Part shown: positions 32,146 through 42,493 of the stretch, in pieces
Layout: each line of letters begins with the position of its first letter
Numbering within the stretch: the first letter of the stretch is position 1
Source: Lepiota brunneoincarnata
Taxonomy: Eukaryota; Basidiomycota; Agaricomycetes; Agaricales; Agaricaceae
Length of the DNA stretch: 64,000 nt
Direction: 5' to 3'
Assembly (NCBI GenBank): GCA_023014365.1
Contig: JAEBUN010000048.1
Coordinates: forward strand, 1-64,000
Program-made: the position numbers and the translations under genes
The notes under the pieces: generated by a model
Seen by the model: the letters and a program-made list of their open reading frames with translations, nothing else
Databases searched by the model: none
What the model was told of the DNA's origin: nothing

Positions 32146-34170
32146 TCACTCAAGGTCTTCTAGAACAGACTCCGGATCCTGAGTCATCGGGAAAGCAAGG
32201 AAGAGAAGCGATTTGAGCTCTTCAAATTCCTCATATGTCAGGACCCCCGGAAAGTTGTTGGCGAACTCAAAGAACGCCTGGACGTCTTCAAGGGAGTCGG
32301 CCATACCCATCTCTACAAAAGCCACATCGTTACCGTCCAAGGCAGTCCTGGTAGCTTGCATCTCCTGGACGAATTGGTAAACTACACGGCGGTGGTGAAA
32401 TACCAAAGCCTTGTAAGCGACACGGTTCGCCTCCAGGCTGACCAAGCTAGAGGACACAACATGCGCAAATACGGCCAGATCTAGAAAAATAAAGAGAATA
32501 AGAAAAGGGAAAAATAGTGAACAGAGAAACTTATGGTATTCACTGGTCAGTGAGGATGTGACCAGGGCATTCGCAATGCTGGCTGAAACCCGGGGATGGT
32601 CCACAAAGGTACAAGGGTAGTTGTACAAGTCACAGCTGCAACACTTCTTACCCTTGCCCAGAGGCTCGCACTCCAACTTACAAGCAGGGCAAGAAGGACA
32701 CCGAGACCGAGGTGGCACATACTGGAGCAGATGTCAAAGCCATAGGAACCATGAGAAAACTTGGAGAACATACTGAAAGCTGGCTAGCTGCCAGCAGCCT
32801 AGGAAAGTCCTCACAAAAGAGCGGGACTGGGTGCTGGTATCCATGGTCCTGAATAATCTTGGCCTCAGAGCGCTGAACACAAGCCCGGGGAACGTATTTC
32901 TTCGTCCGCATGTTGGAACTCTTCTTGGATGAAAGGATGCGCTTTTGACACAATGGGCCAGCATGAGGAGAATCTTGAGGGATCTCTGGAACCACTGGGC
33001 TAAGAGAACAAGAAGGGACAGGAGATGGTGAAGCCAAAAGCAAGTCTTGAAAAATGAACACTGGCTCCTGGGGAACAGGAGATGGCTCCAGGAGAAGTTC
33101 CAAATTGGGAGAAGGAGAAATCTCCACGGCCCTTGAGGGAGGCTCGACTGGAATGCCAGCCAAGTGAGGTGGTGATGGTGTTGGGCACCTAGGTGAAGCC
33201 AGCACATGTTGCCCATCTAGAGACAAGGACCAGCTAAAGATTTTAAAGAGGTCGGCTTGAGAGACCTCAGGGACTGGAGAATGCAATGGCAAGTTTGAAT
33301 TTGCCAAGAACAGAGGTGTAGGGGGCGGTGTCGATGGTTTCGCCTTCTGTTTGCCTTTAAGAGCAGCTGGGATATGTGCTAAAGCGGAAGTTAGCAGAAA
33401 GGACAAATATACCTTGTAAAAGACTAAGCTTATGCATTGAAACAGTTGAAGAGGCTACAGGAGAGGAGGGGCGGTTTGTTGAAGGGCCCGGCACCTCTGA
33501 ACCTGATGCAATACCCAGGGGAGGGAGCACCAGCGAGCCTTCACCGTCAAGGGAGCGCAGAGAGATGGCAAGAGGGGGCAGCGACATTAAACTTGACAAG
33601 GCCTCTGTGGACAATCCACCAGAGGGCCCGCCAACGGGGATACCTGACGAGGGTTCTGCAGAAGATCCAGCAGAGCACTCGTCAGTTGGATTGCACAACG
33701 ACGTGATGGAAATCACGCGTCTTGGCACTGGAGCGGACAAGGGAGAGGCTGGCAGAGGAGTTGGTGCGTGAGGCGGAGAGTACGGTGGAGGAGGGGTCCT
33801 TGCCACACCCACCTGATGATTTCCGCAAGCTCTGCAAGCTCCTCGCCCTCCTCTAGCTCTCCTAGTAAGCAGTGCTGGTGGTTCCTATTGAGGTAGGAGG
33901 TTATGACGCACTGGGAGGTGAATAGTGAGACCTAAAAGTAGAGAAAACATAAGTAAAGACAACGAGAACAGAGGAAAACGCGACTTATGTTGTGCAATTG
34001 ATGATGAAGGCGCACCTTGGGAAGCTGTTGAGGCGTTGCTCAGCCCAGGGTAGCCTGAAAACAGTGTTAAGAAAACAGAGAAAACTGTAACTCGAACTCT
34101 ACTTACTGGAAGAAGAGTCCAAGTCCTCCTCGTAGTGAGCACATTTGCTGCTGCAAGTGTTTCTGTCCAT
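32146..34170 (-). CDS. Antisense accessory gene 1: Zn2Cys6-cluster protein, copy C
   Basis: ATG at 34170-34168. The exon-intron layout matches copy A. Splicing CTTTCA|GTATGT...CTCCAG|TATGTG joins the basic region in frame to YVPPRSRCPSC. The cluster again fits C-X2-C-X6-C-X8-C-X2-C-X6-C. The Ser/Pro-rich middle and basic patch (KKSSNMRTKKYVPRAC) are kept, and the tail ends LEDLE at 32146 without copy A's TAG. The donor after SEY reads ATAAGT instead of GTAAGT, so one intron may be retained. Conservation of the zinc ligands in two copies, amid many other changes, suggests the domain mattered to the element. Confidence 0.65.
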
Positions 34171-34601
34171 TGTTGATAGAAGTGGGCGTTGAAAAGTGAA
34201 TTGAGAGCAGGATAGACAAGTGAGAAGTGAGAGGGAGAACGAAGGAGATGAAATGAGACCTTGGGACATTTAAAAGACCCAATAACAAGATAAAAATTTA
34301 AGCTATAGCAACAAGAAGTTGATCTATACATTTAAACTCGGTGACATGACATCATTCTGAAATAAGCTTAGCAAAAGTGCGCTACCCTCGAAGCTGGTGA
34401 ACGTTCTAGACCATAGAGCACATCAGAGAGACTCAGATACTGCAAATTTGAAGGAGATAATGACTGAGGACAGTCAGGAATTGGTTAGGGGGAGATGATA
34501 CGCCAATTTCACGCCTATACATGAATTCCGTACTCCAGAACAATTCTCTACATAGAATCATTGGCTATATCATTAAAGAACTCTATAGAGGATTGGTACT
34601 A

Positions 34602-34811
34602 CAGTGACCCACAAAACCGTTCCAATGTTTTGTACTTTTGACTTAAAGTAGTAATAGCTCAGTAAATAAAATAGCTAAATTTGTGAATATATTTATAAAC
34701 ATAGCCAAATATGCCATATCTGACCCTGCAAAGTCGCGTTATGTAATACTTCTAAATGAGGCAATTATGAATTTTGTAATCATTTTAAGTCATTGGAACG
34801 GTTTTGTCAAT
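34602..34811 (+). repeat. Left terminal inverted repeat of Tc1 element
   Basis: 210 bp, paired with 35998-36207. It carries an outer and an inner copy of the tip sequence in opposite orientation. Confidence 0.9.
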
Positions 34812-34950
34812 AGTAATTTTTAATACTAATCCAAGCAATCACATGACTCTGTTGATTGTGAATCAACAAGATCATGTGACCACGTGTCTTTGACATATAA
34901 ATAGATGTGCTGACAGCCATGTCCCATCATTCTCAACCCCCCTACTTACC

Positions 34951-35967
34951 ATGAAGCCATTATCTTCTACTCTAAAGCAAACCATCCTCTCTTTGCTAAA
35001 TTCTCATCATTCCTATACTAAAATTGAGGCAATTACTGGTGTTGGGCGCAGTACCATATCCAGGCTAGCCTCTAAAAATTGTTCCAGCCTTACTAAATCA
35101 CTTGGAGGACATCCTTCAAAACTCTCTACCACTAATATTCGGCATGCTATCCATCTTATCTCTGCTGGCAAGGCTGAAACTGCTGTAGATATAGCCAAAT
35201 CTCTTGCTCCCATCATTGGGACATCAGTCTCTTCACAGACTGTAGCAAGGCATCTCAAACAGGCAGGAATGAAGGCTGTAGTCAAGCAAAAAAAGCCTTT
35301 ACTCTCTGACAAGCATAGGAGGGCTAGGCTGGATTTTGCTCTGACACACCAGCATTGGACTATGGAGGACTAGAAGCTGGTTGTATGGTCTGATGAGACC
35401 AAAATTAATCGTTTGGGGTCAGACGGGAGGAAGTGGGGATGGAAAAAGAAGGGAGAGGGGCTTAGTGAAAGATTGGTCAAGGGAACTCTGAAGTATGGAG
35501 GAGGATCAGTGATGGTTTGGGGCTGTATGCTGTGGGATGGCCCAGGCTATGTAGTGAGGATTGATGGAAGGATGGATGCAGAGTTGTTTGTGCAAATTTT
35601 GGAGGAAGATTTGAAGAAGAGTCTCCAGTGGTACAAGCTTAAACCCCGAGATATTATCTTTCAGCAAGATAATGACCCCAAACACAAGAGTACACTGGCC
35701 AAAGAATGGTTTCAAAAAAATCATTTTAGGCTCCTAACCTGGCCAGCACAGTCACCTGACCTCAATCCCATTGAACACTTATGGGAATATGTGAAGAGAA
35801 AGTTGGGAGAGTATGAATCTCCTCCCAAGGGTATGGAGGAGTTGTGGCAGAGGGTAGAAAAGGAGTGGGATGCTATTCCAGCTTCTGAGTGTCAGAAGTT
35901 AATTGAAAGTATGCCTAGAAGAGTAGCAGCTGTACTCAAAGCCAGGGGGGGCTACTCTAAGTACTAG
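34951..35967 (+). pseudogene. Tc1-type transposase with one internal stop
   Basis: A 338-codon frame from MKPLSSTLKQTILSLL. It has an N-terminal helix-turn-helix pair (GVGRSTISRLAS, then SVSSQTVARHLK). The DDE catalytic domain shows VVWSDETKIN, IFQQDNDPKHKS and DLNPIEHLWEYVKR. There are 34 residues between the second Asp and the Glu (DD34E, Tc1 type). One TAG at 35371-35373 replaces the Trp of the usual EDW motif; the rest is open to TAG at 35967. The enzyme would cut and paste the element at TA sites. The single lesion suggests recent inactivation. Confidence 0.93.
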
Positions 35968-35997
35968 AAATAATAGGATAGCCTAGTATAATATGTC

Positions 35998-36207
35998 ATT
36001 GACAAAACTGTTCCAATGACTTAAAATGATTACAAAATTCATAATTGCCTAATTTGGAAGTATTACATGACGTAACTTTGCAGAGTCAGATATGACATAT
36101 TTGGCTATGTTTATAAATATATTCACAAATATGGCTATTTTATTTACTGAGCTATTACTACTTTAAGTCAAAAGTACAAAACATTGGAACGGTTTTGTGG
36201 GTCACTG
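35998..36207 (-). repeat. Right terminal inverted repeat of Tc1 element
   Basis: 210 bp, reverse complement of 34602-34811 with a few mismatches. Confidence 0.9.
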
Positions 36208-37422
36208 TATATCCCGTAGTAGCCAGTTCAACTGAATTGGGGATACTCAAGCCTCGGACATGTTCAAACCAGTTCATTATCACTAAGCTTAGTGAACCAA
36301 GCTATCAGAACGCTCTCTGGAGGGATTCAGGACTCTACATAGCCTATCGAGTATACCCTGGTCACATCAAGGGACCTTACAAGCAGTTTTCTGATGAACC
36401 CGAATGTGTTTGAACATAAAAGAATGTACCTAGCAGCTGTCGCAGGCGTATTACATCTATAGCGAGTTCAATAATGATGACCGGACCACGGAATGGAATG
36501 TCCAACGTTCAGGAGGCAATACCCGATGCCCAAAACCCCAGAAATATCAAAGACTCCTAATTAATGAGTGCTTTGTGGGTCCCGGCACTTTGGCATACTG
36601 CTTAACTGAGATTAATTACAACGGATCAAGGGATTGTCCATCTGCTATACATTCCAATCATAATTGATCCAGAAACTTAACGCGCTTGCATGGATGCAGA
36701 ATAATGCAGACGAGCATGGAACACGTCTGGCTGGATTGCCATTTGTTAATCAGAGAAAAACCCATAACCCAGGGTGAGGTAGAAATGCTGCCGAACCTTC
36801 CAAAATGTTCTACAGTGCCTGTAACAATTAAGCTTATTGTTTTCTATTTCATATTTACTATCTCTCGTATGTATCTAAACAATATAAATACAGTCGCACT
36901 TGTTTGTGGAGAAGCAAGAGGTCTCACCCCCGCTTCCACATGCAAGTCTGTGAGCCATGATCAAGAATGGTTTCAGAGGGCTATTTAGTGTGCATTGTTA
37001 AGTGTGATTTCTTTGGTCGTCAACCAACCCAGAGACAGAGACAGAGACCAGAGTTCAGAGTTTAGAGTTCCAGAGTGCTAGAGACAGAGACAGAGACAGA
37101 GAACAGAGTTCAGAGACCAGAGACCAGAGACTAGAGATCCCGCACTTTGAATTGACAGGGATTGTCCTTTCACTGTTGCACTGTACAGCTAAGATAACTT
37201 CAACAGCTGTTCGTTAACCTCTAAAGACACTACTCTCTTGAATTTTGCTGTCAGAACGCACCCCCAGAACACCCTAAAAGACAAAACTGTTCATTATCTA
37301 TCTCATTCCACTTGTATTAGCTTAAGCTTATCAAATTGCAGCTAAGCTTAGTGAAAACAAGCCCACTATCTATATTAAAACCTACAAAAGTTTCTACCCT
37401 TTTCACCGGACAACTACAAATA

Positions 37423-38135
37423 ATGGCTGCTGCACAAAACCCAAAGGAGTTAGGACTCCTCAAACCCATCACCTTTGATGGAGCCAGAAGACTATTCAAA
37501 GATTGGATCTTCCAATGTGAAGTATATGTGCTTGCTAATGCGACCACCTACAACAATGACCTTGCCAGAACCTTGTTTGTCCTCTCAATAATGCAATCAG
37601 GAGATGCCCAAGCCTGGGCTAGACAATACCTCCATGAGAGAAACACCCAAACTCAACAAGGGCAACCCATAGCCATGGAGTCATGGGACAACTTCACTGC
37701 CCAGCTCAGAGCCAACTTCACCCCAGCAGATGAACATGCGTACGCACATACCAGACTTCAAACCCTGCATCAAGCAGGAAAACCGATGACTGAGTTCAAC
37801 TCTCAGTTCAAGGAACTTGTCCGTCAATCCAGACTCAATGAAGATCGCACCCTGGTCGATCTATACCGCAAGGCAATTGACTGCCATATTGCCATGAAGA
37901 TTGACAAATCGGAAAACCCTCCAACAACCATCGCCGCTTGGTACACCCAAGCCAACAAACTCGATGACAACTTCCACTGAATCAATGCCCTCTACAGCAC
38001 CCCCAGGAACACGTTCCCCCAAAGGAACCAATACCAACCCAACCGTGGACCAAACTGCCCAAACAACAATGTGCCCTATGCACAATAGTACCAAAGGAGC
38101 AATACTCCACGTTTCACACCATGTGACCCACACGC
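37423..38135 (+). pseudogene. Truncated chromovirus gag fragment
   Basis: Closely related to gag of element D (MAAAQNPKELGLLKPITF...), from its ATG to just past the capsid region. It has a TGA at 37978-37980 (CGA in D) and breaks off near 38135 at the ACCCACACGCT junction. Copy C's LTR ends 17 bp upstream. An LTR-internal frame starting at 37336 runs straight into this gag, adding 29 residues. It keeps CAA where element D has TGA. Confidence 0.85.
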
Positions 38136-38292
38136 TGAAATGCGGATTACTTTACGAGATTGAAAACGAAGTTCATTAACAGGTTCGCTAATTCCGACTT
38201 TATAAGTTCGTGGGGGAGAGGTTGTCACAGATCTCCAGAAATATATTCAATTCTAGTGTTTTTAGGGTTTTGGTACGTTATTCTCTTAGTCT
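38136..38292. other. Short unassigned spacer
   Basis: About 160 bp between the broken gag and the KH element. I see no gene or repeat in it. Confidence 0.4.
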
Positions 38293-38297
38293 CCAAC
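38293..38297. repeat. Target-site duplication of KH element, left
   Basis: CCAAC, repeated at 40201-40205 directly after the second LTR. Confidence 0.95.
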
Positions 38298-38608
38298 TGT
38301 TAGGGGAAGTAAGCGCACTGGAACCAAGTTGATATTTGGGTGGCGAATACAATCGACACCCACACTACTTATATACATAGAGGCCTGCGCACAGACCGGG
38401 TAGCCAAACACTACGTAGCTACTAGAACATAACGTACGCAAACAATATACAAACAACGTCAGTCGCACGTGGGTTAGACTCGGGGATGGGGGTGGCCGAA
38501 GGCCGAGGCCGGGCTTAGGCATCGGGCATCGGCTAGAGAGGCCGAGCACGGATACCCAACCACAGACCCCTAGACGTACCTTGCGTAAGGGGGTATAGTC
38601 CCCTTACA
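38298..38608 (-). repeat. 3' LTR of KH element
   Basis: 311 bp, with tips TGTTAGGGG and CCCCTTACA. Compared with the other LTR I see one difference (CACTGG here, CACCGG there). Solo LTRs with the same tips occur at 56746-57075 and 61566-62018. Confidence 0.93.
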
Positions 38609-38624
38609 CCAGCCCCCTCTTAAG
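38609..38624 (-). other. Polypurine tract of KH element
   Basis: On the minus strand CTTAAGAGGGGGCTGG directly precedes the LTR. It fixes the element's orientation. Confidence 0.75.
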
Positions 38625-38656
38625 AGTCGATGACCCGACGACTCGGTTCCTTTGTC

Positions 38657-39808
38657 CTAAGCAGCACGAGCCCAGCGACCATCCACGAGCCGAATGACAA
38701 GCCCATCCGCCAGAAGGGAACGGGCATAGTCGAGACGGGCCGGGTAGGTGACAGGCGGAAGTCCCTGGCCCCAGGTCGAGATGACACTGTCGACCTCCAT
38801 CGGGGTCAAGGCCGGGGTAGGGGTAGCGCTTCCCATCCGGACTGATGGGACTCCGGGAGTAGACGCACCGGAGGGGGTAGAGATGGGCATAGGGGAGCCG
38901 CGCGACGGTTGCCGAGAAACCGCGGGCGAGCGCATAGGGGTGGGAGTAGGTGCAGCCGTACGCATAGTAGTCGATGGGACGCCGGCCGGGGTAGAGATCA
39001 TGGGGGGAGTGGGAGCGACAGAAGAGGCCTGTGAGGAAGACCGTGCACCCGGATGCGCCCAGTCAGGGACCGGGGTAGCAGAGCCGGAGGCAGTGGGATC
39101 CACACGAGCTGGAGCGGGAGCCTGCGCCGCTGCAGGAGCGGACGGTCCGGGGGCTGCTGGGGCGGGGCCGGAAGCCGCCGTTGTCTTCTCCTTCTTCGTC
39201 TTTGGAAGGTGGACGCGCTTGCGCGCAATCCGCTTACCTAATACCACAAGGGCATCACCGAGTTGCTGCTCGGTCCCCCTGATAGAGACATGGCGCTTGT
39301 CGGCACCATCCGTGGCCACAGAATAGACCCGGAGGTGAGCGCCACTAATGTCGGCGACCTGTTTAAGGCCGCGGCCGCCGCGACCAACCACGTGCCCACC
39401 CATGTCGTCGGCGATGACAAGGGTGGCCTGATAGCGATCGGCCTTGTCGTCCCGTGGGTAGTGAGCCGACAGCGGGAGGGCGGTAGAGGTGCCTTTTACC
39501 GCGGGGCGAGTGGGGCCCGGGCGGTTAGAAGTGCGTGGGACATCCGCGGAGATCCGCGAGCGACCCTTCTGGGTAGTAGCTGCTTGGATGACAGCTGGAG
39601 TAGGACCGGCAGCAGCCGTCGAGGTGCGATCCTCGAGGGTGCGCAGGCGGGATGAGAGCGAACCGATCGAGCGGTTAAGCTCGCCGATCCGGGCCAGTAA
39701 GGCCTGAGTATCCTCGCCTGAACGCGAGGGTCCTGCCGAGGCAGGGGCCATTGTCGGTAGGGCGGGCACAGTCGCTTTCTGTTTGCCTGAGGACTTTCGG
39801 CGGGGCAT
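38657..39808 (-). CDS. KH-domain Gag-like protein of the non-autonomous LTR element
   Basis: An intact 383-codon ORF starting MPRRKSSGKQKATVP. Residues about 50-75 form a heptad-like coiled coil (LLARIGELNRSIGSLSSRLR). Residues about 125-200 form a KH RNA-binding fold: ATLVIADDMGGHVVGRGGRG has the GxxG loop, followed by LKQVADISGAHLRV and ALVVLGKRIARKRV. A basic patch (PKTKKEK) and a long Ala/Pro/Ser-rich tail with repeated TPTP and PMSTP units follow. No zinc knuckle is present, so KH may replace it for RNA packaging. GC-rich third positions set it apart from all neighbours. Gag-like function is inferred from its position between LTRs. Confidence 0.8.
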   Translation of the reverse strand: MPRRKSSGKQKATVPALPTMAPASAGPSRSGEDTQALLARIGELNRSIGSLSSRLRTLEDRTSTAAAGPTPAVIQAATTQKGRSRISADVPRTSNRPGPTRPAVKGTSTALPLSAHYPRDDKADRYQATLVIADDMGGHVVGRGGRGLKQVADISGAHLRVYSVATDGADKRHVSIRGTEQQLGDALVVLGKRIARKRVHLPKTKKEKTTAASGPAPAAPGPSAPAAAQAPAPARVDPTASGSATPVPDWAHPGARSSSQASSVAPTPPMISTPAGVPSTTMRTAAPTPTPMRSPAVSRQPSRGSPMPISTPSGASTPGVPSVRMGSATPTPALTPMEVDSVISTWGQGLPPVTYPARLDYARSLLADGLVIRLVDGRWARAA

Positions 39809-39889
39809 ACTAGCGTTAGAGCTGAGAAGACAGGGTAGGTGGGGTGCAGAGGGCTAGATTGGCGAGTCTGCGTAGAGACCCAAATATTC

Positions 39890-40200
39890 TGTTAGGGGAA
39901 GTAAGCGCACCGGAACCAAGTTGATATTTGGGTGGCGAATACAATCGACACCCACACTACTTATATACATAGAGGCCTGCGCACAGACCGGGTAGCCAAA
40001 CACTACGTAGCTACTAGAACATAACGTACGCAAACAATATACAAACAACGTCAGTCGCACGTGGGTTAGACTCGGGGATGGGGGTGGCCGAAGGCCGAGG
40101 CCGGGCTTAGGCATCGGGCATCGGCTAGAGAGGCCGAGCACGGATACCCAACCACAGACCCCTAGACGTACCTTGCGTAAGGGGGTATAGTCCCCTTACA
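39890..40200 (-). repeat. 5' LTR of KH element
   Basis: 311 bp, near-identical to 38298-38608. On the minus strand TGGGTCTCTACGCAG lies a few bases beyond it and could be the primer-binding site. Confidence 0.93.
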
Positions 40201-40205
40201 CCAAC
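40201..40205. repeat. Target-site duplication of KH element, right
   Basis: CCAAC, matching 38293-38297. Confidence 0.95.
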
Positions 40206-40335
40206 TAGACAGACAGTTGTTCTATCTGAATACAATGGGAACTTTTGACGGTCGTTGCTATATAATATGTTAACTAATATCTTCATGATTCGATAAGTCA
40301 GGCAAAACGCAAGCTTTCGCAATCAGTGAACCTCC

Positions 40336-40650
40336 GTAGACCTAGCAGACAACGTGTTCTAACAGGCCCTAGCGTACTATGTCCTTTTCTCTTGACAATA
40401 CTGTAAATTTACACTACCCAGCGAGACAGGCTTTTGACAAGCTCCTGCAGTAAGTGTCTTTAAGCTAGTAGGCCTAGCGGACGGCGTTATCTAATGGGCC
40501 CTAGCGCACTACAGCTTCTGAACAAGGCAATAAAACTTTTATACTACTCAGTGAGACAGGCTTCTAGCGAGCTCCTGCAGTAAGTATCTTTAAACTAGAT
40601 AGACCTAGTGGACAGCATTTTCAACGGGCCCTAGCATACTATGTTTGCTT
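40336..40650. repeat. Imperfect tandem repeat, unit about 125-130 bp
   Basis: Two and a half units. Each contains TAGACCTAGCGGACA, GGGCCCTAGCG, ACTACTCAGTGAGACAGG and GAGCTCCTGCAGTAAG, with substitutions between units. The surrounding 40206-41551 is AT-rich with short hairpins (for example GTTAGCGAG...CTCGCTAAC near 41165) and no convincing gene. Confidence 0.65.
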
Positions 40651-41551
40651 CTCAATTAAACAGCTCTACAATTCAATGGTATACTTCTGAGGCAAGGCCT
40701 CTAAGAGGAACCCAAAGAAACGGAAGTTAGTGAACTTTTCTACTTAAGAACCGAAGAGGCGTAGCAAATTGTATTCAGTTCTTGAGTCAAGCAGAAGGGT
40801 CTGTCAATATCTCAATCATTTCAAAGGGTCTGGTTTTAAAGAGTATAACTCTTTAAGTCTCTGGTGGTCTTATGACCGAAGAAAATCGCGTAAAATTGCT
40901 TTATATTCTTATCCTAATCAATCATACAATCAGGGGGGGAAATAGGCAAGCGGTTTCTTGCCTCCCATGTAATTTACAGACGAGTTTTTATAACAATATA
41001 CAATTAACTTATGGGTATACCTGAAACAAGCCTTCAGCTTCATCATTTTATTGTCTCCTCATCATTTAGGAGCATCATTCTAGGAGTTCCGATATCAGCG
41101 ACATCAATTTGCTCTCAGGGACTTGCTCCCTAGGTGCCTGGCTATTTATATCACAGCCAGCTGGGTTAGCGAGTTTCCTCGCTAACGTTTATCTATTGGT
41201 TTTTATTTTATTCTCGGACTCTCCACACCTGAGCTTTTCAACCCTAATGTTCTAAAGTCCACTTCCATAGTCTTCAGGTAGTAGACTAACACTAAAATTA
41301 ATTAGCTTATTCTATTCTTATCAATCTTCATTTTCTAGTTCATCATTTCTGATCTCTTTTTGTTTCTATGAGGGGGCATCCTTCCCTGAGTACCCTCGGG
41401 GATACCCCCATTCGATCCCTTAGGTTTCAATATCATCAGAACCGTTTCAAGGGGACATTCTTGTCAGGGCATTCAGCTAATCCCTACATTCTTTTGTCAA
41501 GATTCACTCCCGGACCTGTTATTATGACTAGGTACCATCCGGATGACATAG

Positions 41552-41910
41552 GTGTTGCGACTCGTCCGCTTTCTAGGGCAGAGGCAAAGAAATGGGTCTT
41601 TTTGTGCAGTCATGAGTATCTTAACTAATATCTTAGTTAACACGGTATTGGATACAATGCTCGGGTACATTCATACCAGAGTCATTCTTCCATAGCCTTG
41701 TCACCCATAAGTTAGTTAACATCACTTTTACTTGTCTGGGTGTTCTGGTTCTGTTTCTGAGATGTCCGCCTTCACATATTTTAGATAGTATTCTAAATCT
41801 CTCGCACCCAGTGTCTGACCATGGCCATATACTGATATTATTCAGTAACAGAGAGTTAGTTACTTTATTAGCTAGTGATTTCACAAATGAAATGATTTTG
41901 CGGCACAACA
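41552..41910 (-). repeat. Candidate LTR, copia-like
   Basis: On the minus strand a strong polypurine tract (AAAAAAAAAGGGGGAGA, 41911-41927) is followed by TGTTGTGCCG. A matching inverted tip TGTTGCGAC lies at 41552. No second LTR, target duplication or pol is visible, so the outer end is a guess. Confidence 0.4.
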
Positions 41911-42493
41911 TCTCCCCCTTTTTTTTTAAATGACTGTCCTCAGTCTCCAAAAGCCTCCATTTTTGTCATTTTCATCGGAGTTTTATCACGCCTGTCTTCT
42001 CAGTGGTTATCAGTCACCATGACCGGTTTTTAGATTTATTATCCTTTATAGGGAATTATTGATTTCACAGCCACTCGTCTCGGAACTGGCACTAGCACCG
42101 TTCCCGTTGATCCGGCCTTGTAATGCCAAGCCCATTTATGCGATTAGGTCTAATATTAGCCTAGGATATAGAACTCTAGGTTGTCCATCCTCGTTTGCGC
42201 CTTGCCCTTGGAAATGGTATGGTAGGTCGGGCTGGCTTATCAAATCTCATTTGATAATCACATATTTCGGCAAAGGCCATGAGTCACGAATTCGGCGATT
42301 CCCTCCCTACTGAATGATTTTAAACTTCGATTTCTGATTTTCCAGGTATTTCCAATTCCCAGGAGTCTGTCTTAGGTAGGTGGGATTCGAATTTCGCACA
42401 GCTGGGTCCGTGCGCAATCGATTGCCACTTACAAGTCCTCGATCTCAGCAGCTGCTACCACGAGAACGAGGATTTTAACTGATCCTGTACCAA

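Larger units (their letters stand above)
34602..36207 (+). mobile_element. Tc1/mariner-type DNA transposon with long TIRs
   Basis: A 1606-bp element inserted at TA in copy C's LTR, with TA flanking each side (34600-34601 and 36208-36209). Copy A gives the empty site GGTACTATATCCCG. The terminal inverted repeats are 210 bp (34602-34811 and 35998-36207), start CAGTGACCCACAAAACCG, and differ at only a few positions. Each repeat ends with CATTGGAACGGTTTTGTC, the near reverse complement of its own tip. Confidence 0.95.
28823..37405 (+). mobile_element. Family-1 retrotransposon, copy C (5' truncated)
   Basis: It begins inside pol, just after RNase H, against copy B's LTR and continues through integrase, the antisense genes and a 3' LTR (34496-37405). 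The LTR is split by a Tc1-type transposon. The LTR end at 37405 abuts a chromovirus gag fragment 17 bp before its ATG. Confidence 0.85.
34496..37405 (+). repeat. 3' LTR of copy C, split by Tc1 transposon
   Basis: Starts TGATACGCC after the polypurine tract TTAGGGGGAGA and ends CCCTTTTCA. The two LTR parts are 34496-34601 and 36208-37405. LTR ORF 1 is cut by the insertion; its rear part is readable at 36195-36413. LTR ORF 2 is intact at 36686-36988. Confidence 0.88.
38298..40200 (-). mobile_element. Young gag-only LTR element with KH-domain protein
   Basis: A 1903-bp element with two 311-bp LTRs and a CCAAC duplication. The only gene reads on the minus strand, and a polypurine tract (AAGAGGGGGCTGG) adjoins the downstream LTR, so the element is in minus orientation. 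There is no pol and too little room for one, so it must be moved by enzymes from another element. The body is markedly GC-rich against an AT-rich surround. The LTRs seem to differ at a single base, which points to a recent insertion. Confidence 0.92.

Noticed and set aside
38748..39326. 192-codon plus-strand frame over the KH gene
   Set aside because: Produced by the GC-rich minus-strand gene; the KH fold and polypurine tract support the minus strand.
42380..42400. GGGATTCGAATTTC, looked like a tRNA T-arm
   Set aside because: No matching stem, anticodon arm or acceptor around it.
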